A stretch of 64,000 bases of DNA. Source: Fluviicola sp. (GTDB lineage Bacteria > Bacteroidota > Bacteroidia > Flavobacteriales_D > Crocinitomicaceae). Below the pieces are notes generated by a model that saw only the letters and a program-made list of their open reading frames with translations, had not been told where the DNA came from and made no database searches. A program made the position numbers and the translations under genes. The DNA lies in assembly GCF_029266855.1 (NCBI RefSeq), contig NZ_JAQSWB010000005.1, positions 186,001-250,000 on the forward strand, given 5' to 3'. Positions 62,066 to 64,000 of this stretch are shown here, piece after piece (within the stretch, counting starts at the first letter, position 1; the number at the start of each line of letters is the position of its first letter).

Positions 62066-63868
62066 TTAGTTCGCAGCAAAAAACTGCATGATCACTTTCG
62101 CCTTGGCTTTTCCAACAACTGAAGCCAGACTTTCTTCGTTTTGTTCTTTCACCCGCTTTACAGATTTGAAGGTTTTGATGAGATCCTGAACCGTTTTCTC
62201 GCCTATTCCCGGAATACTTTCAAGTTCATTGTTCAGAGCACTTTTGCTTCTTCTGTTCCTGTGGTGCGTGATCCCGAACCGATGTGCTTCGTTTCTCAAA
62301 TGCTGGATAACTTTTAAAGTTTCGGATCGCTTGTCGAGATACAACGGCAAGCTGTCGCCCGGATAGAATAATTCTTCCAAACGTTTCGCAATACCGATAA
62401 TAGCAATTTTTCCGCGCAGGTTTAATTTTTCCAAAGCTTCCAGTGCGGCACTCAATTGCCCTTTTCCACCGTCAATGATGATCAGTTGGGGCAAAGGTTG
62501 TTCTTCCTCCAGGAGTCTCCGGTATCGCCTGTAAACAGCTTCCCGCATGGTAGCAAAATCATCAGGACCTTCTACGGTCTGTACATTGAAATGGCGGTAA
62601 TCTTTTTTACTGGGTTTTGCATCCTTGAAAACAACACAGGCTGAAACAGGATTTGTTCCCTGGATATTCGAGTTATCGAAACATTCGATATGAACAGGAA
62701 GTTCTGACAGTCGCAGATCCGCTTTCATGGTTTCCAAAATGCGGTTGGTGTGTTTTTCCGGATCCTTGATCTTTTCCTGTTTGATTTTCTCTATCCGGTA
62801 AGACTTTGCATTGCGAAGCGAAAGGTCGATCAACGCTTTTTTATCGCCGCGCTGAGGCGCAAAGAAGCGGACTCCCTCCATTTCCCAATCTACATCTGTT
62901 TCAACCAGGATCTCTTTTGCTTCACTTTGGAAACGCTCACGCAGTTCGGGAAGTACGAATGTAATAATGTCGGCCTGGGTTTCGTCCAGTTTCCGTTTTA
63001 CTTCAACTGTGATTCCGTGAATGATCGCTCCGTGATTAATAACCAGGTAGTTCACGAATACAATATCATTGTCCTCCACCATGGTTACTACATCCACTTG
63101 GTGAATCGTAGGTGAAACTACTGTTGATTTGGCTTTGTATTTTTCAAGGATTTCAATGCGTGTTTTGATATCATGTGCTTCCTCAAAACGAAAATCAGCA
63201 GAAGCCTGGAGCATCAATTGTTTTAAATTTTGAATCACGCTGTATATGTTTCCTTTCAGAATTCCTTCGATCTGCTCGATCATCCGGTTGTATTCCTCTG
63301 CTTTTTGTTTTCCTTCGCAAGGACCTTTACATTTCCCGATATGATATTCCAGGCAGACTTTGTAAGAACTTTTCTCAATTTTATTTGCTGCCAGGTCAAG
63401 TGCACAGGTTCTGAGAGGAAACAAATCCCGGATCAGATCAAGTAAGGTATGCATCACCCTCCCGCTTGGATAGGGGCCATAATAGCGCGAACCGTCTTTC
63501 ACCAATATCCGTGTTGAAAACACACGTGGAAAAGGTTCTTTCTTTACGCAGATCCAGGGATATGTTTTATCGTCTTTTAGCTGAATATTGTATTTGGGAA
63601 GGTATTTCTTGATGAGGTTGTTTTCCAGCAGGAGCGCGTCCATTTCGGAATCAACAACTATATATTGAATGTCGGCAATCTTTTTTACAAGAATATAGGT
63701 TTTGGTGTGTTCGTGATTCTTATTGAAATAAGAGGAAACCCTTTTTTTAAGATTTTTTGCCTTTCCTACGTAAAGAATTGTTCCATTTTTATCGAAATAT
63801 TGATACACTCCCGGTTTGTCAGGCAGTGTTTTCAGTTTTAATCCGATATCCATTTTTTTGTCATCCAC
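62066..63868 (-). CDS. uvrC: Excinuclease ABC subunit C
   Basis: 600 residues, the usual length. UvrC makes both cuts in nucleotide excision repair. The GIY-YIG nuclease domain is at the N-terminus ('KPGVYQYFDKNGTILYVGKAKNLKKRVSSYF'), followed by a UvrBC-type helical hairpin near 200-240 and the RNase H-like endonuclease domain ('HIECFDNSNIQGTNPVSACVVF', 'IIDGGKGQLSAALEAL'). A C-terminal HhH2 pair ('LESIPGIGEKTVQDLIKTF') ends it. A five-residue shorter start (63853) is possible. The mfd gene is about 9 kb away. Confidence 0.97.
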   Translation of the reverse strand: MDDKKMDIGLKLKTLPDKPGVYQYFDKNGTILYVGKAKNLKKRVSSYFNKNHEHTKTYILVKKIADIQYIVVDSEMDALLLENNLIKKYLPKYNIQLKDDKTYPWICVKKEPFPRVFSTRILVKDGSRYYGPYPSGRVMHTLLDLIRDLFPLRTCALDLAANKIEKSSYKVCLEYHIGKCKGPCEGKQKAEEYNRMIEQIEGILKGNIYSVIQNLKQLMLQASADFRFEEAHDIKTRIEILEKYKAKSTVVSPTIHQVDVVTMVEDNDIVFVNYLVINHGAIIHGITVEVKRKLDETQADIITFVLPELRERFQSEAKEILVETDVDWEMEGVRFFAPQRGDKKALIDLSLRNAKSYRIEKIKQEKIKDPEKHTNRILETMKADLRLSELPVHIECFDNSNIQGTNPVSACVVFKDAKPSKKDYRHFNVQTVEGPDDFATMREAVYRRYRRLLEEEQPLPQLIIIDGGKGQLSAALEALEKLNLRGKIAIIGIAKRLEELFYPGDSLPLYLDKRSETLKVIQHLRNEAHRFGITHHRNRRSKSALNNELESIPGIGEKTVQDLIKTFKSVKRVKEQNEESLASVVGKAKAKVIMQFFAAN

Positions 63869-63956
63869 TATGTAAAGTTAAACAAGAAGTATTAAAATCG
63901 GGAAATTGTTGAGTTTATAAATACAGTCTTTGCGACTAAAGTTTTGGGAATTAATC

Positions 63957-63964
63957 TATTTTTG
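63957..63964 (+). promoter_or_regulatory. Promoter -7 box of the last, cut gene (TATTTTTG)
   Basis: Exact TAnnTTTG match 17 bases before the ATG at 63981. Confidence 0.55.
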
Positions 63965-63980
63965 TATAAATGTCGATACT

Positions 63981-64000
63981 ATGAAAAGAGTTGTTGTTTT
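63981..64000 (+). CDS. Start of a gene cut by the right edge
   Basis: ATG followed by codons for KRVVV, 17 bases after a -7 box. Only six codons are visible; the product cannot be named. Confidence 0.5.

Overview
The window reads as a chromosomal segment of a low-GC Bacteroidota, most likely a Flavobacteriales/Crocinitomicaceae-type organism (the family placement is inference). The grounds are four secreted proteins with the C-terminal 'YPNP...' type IX secretion (T9SS) sorting domain, a gliding-type (CHU_C-like) domain, the long insert-bearing form of IspG, DUF4175 and GH3-family proteins, near absence of Shine-Dalgarno sequences, and many genes preceded by the Bacteroidota -7 box TAnnTTTG. 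No phage, integrase, transposase, CRISPR or plasmid gene was found.

Layout. 1-3.7 kb: a carbamoyltransferase cut by the left edge, in a minus-strand operon with an S4 RNA-binding protein and an MmcQ/YjbR protein, then a divergent MtfA-like peptidase with a SEC-C tail, an octamer tandem repeat and an ArsR-type regulator. 3.7-15 kb: housekeeping block with ispG, a methyltransferase, mnmG, ybeY, an RsbW-like ATPase, a 1111-residue DUF4175 membrane protein, divergent gltX-folB and tRNA-Cys. Four 16-bp sites matching the bacterial parS centromere lie within 2 kb around mnmG, so this part of the chromosome is probably origin-proximal. 15-24 kb: a secreted subtilase, a LytTR response regulator, a 0.66-kb AT-rich gene-free spacer, rpiB, an M28 peptidase, a TlpA-like thioredoxin, and an ECF sigma factor overlapping a membrane protein with a surface-type domain. 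24-30 kb: TPR and LRR proteins, RNase R and ferritin. 30-47 kb: a 1302-residue propeller/cyclase/HD sensor, stress protein, GH3 enzyme, DMT transporter, lectin, fructose bisphosphatase, a giant BNR/PKD T9SS protein, and an ECF sigma/membrane anti-sigma pair behind an FGE-like protein. 47-64 kb: T9SS and DUF4382 proteins, mfd, a TPR-LuxR regulator, small membrane and BlaI-type genes, C1 peptidase, dprA, a TonB receptor, uvrC and the first codons of one more gene.

The main unexplained structures are: the parS cluster, with sites overlapping the mnmG promoter and the mnmG/methyltransferase junction; a roughly 280-310 bp inverted dispersed repeat, one copy of which contains the last codons of rnr while the other lies behind mfd, plus a shorter third copy; a broken second copy of the tRNA-Cys 3' half just downstream of the intact tRNA; a 26-bp palindrome at the gltX promoter; a possible sigma regulator with a gliding-type domain; and an adenylate-cyclase/HD fusion. 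Three or four DNA repair/processing genes (mfd, dprA, uvrC, with rnr for RNA) are scattered among these, but I see no defence island.

Start codons were moved downstream of the longest frame where a TAnnTTTG box or a signal peptide decided the matter (ispG, gltX, rpiB, GH3, rnr, the lectin, the T9SS protein at 49 kb, the TonB receptor).
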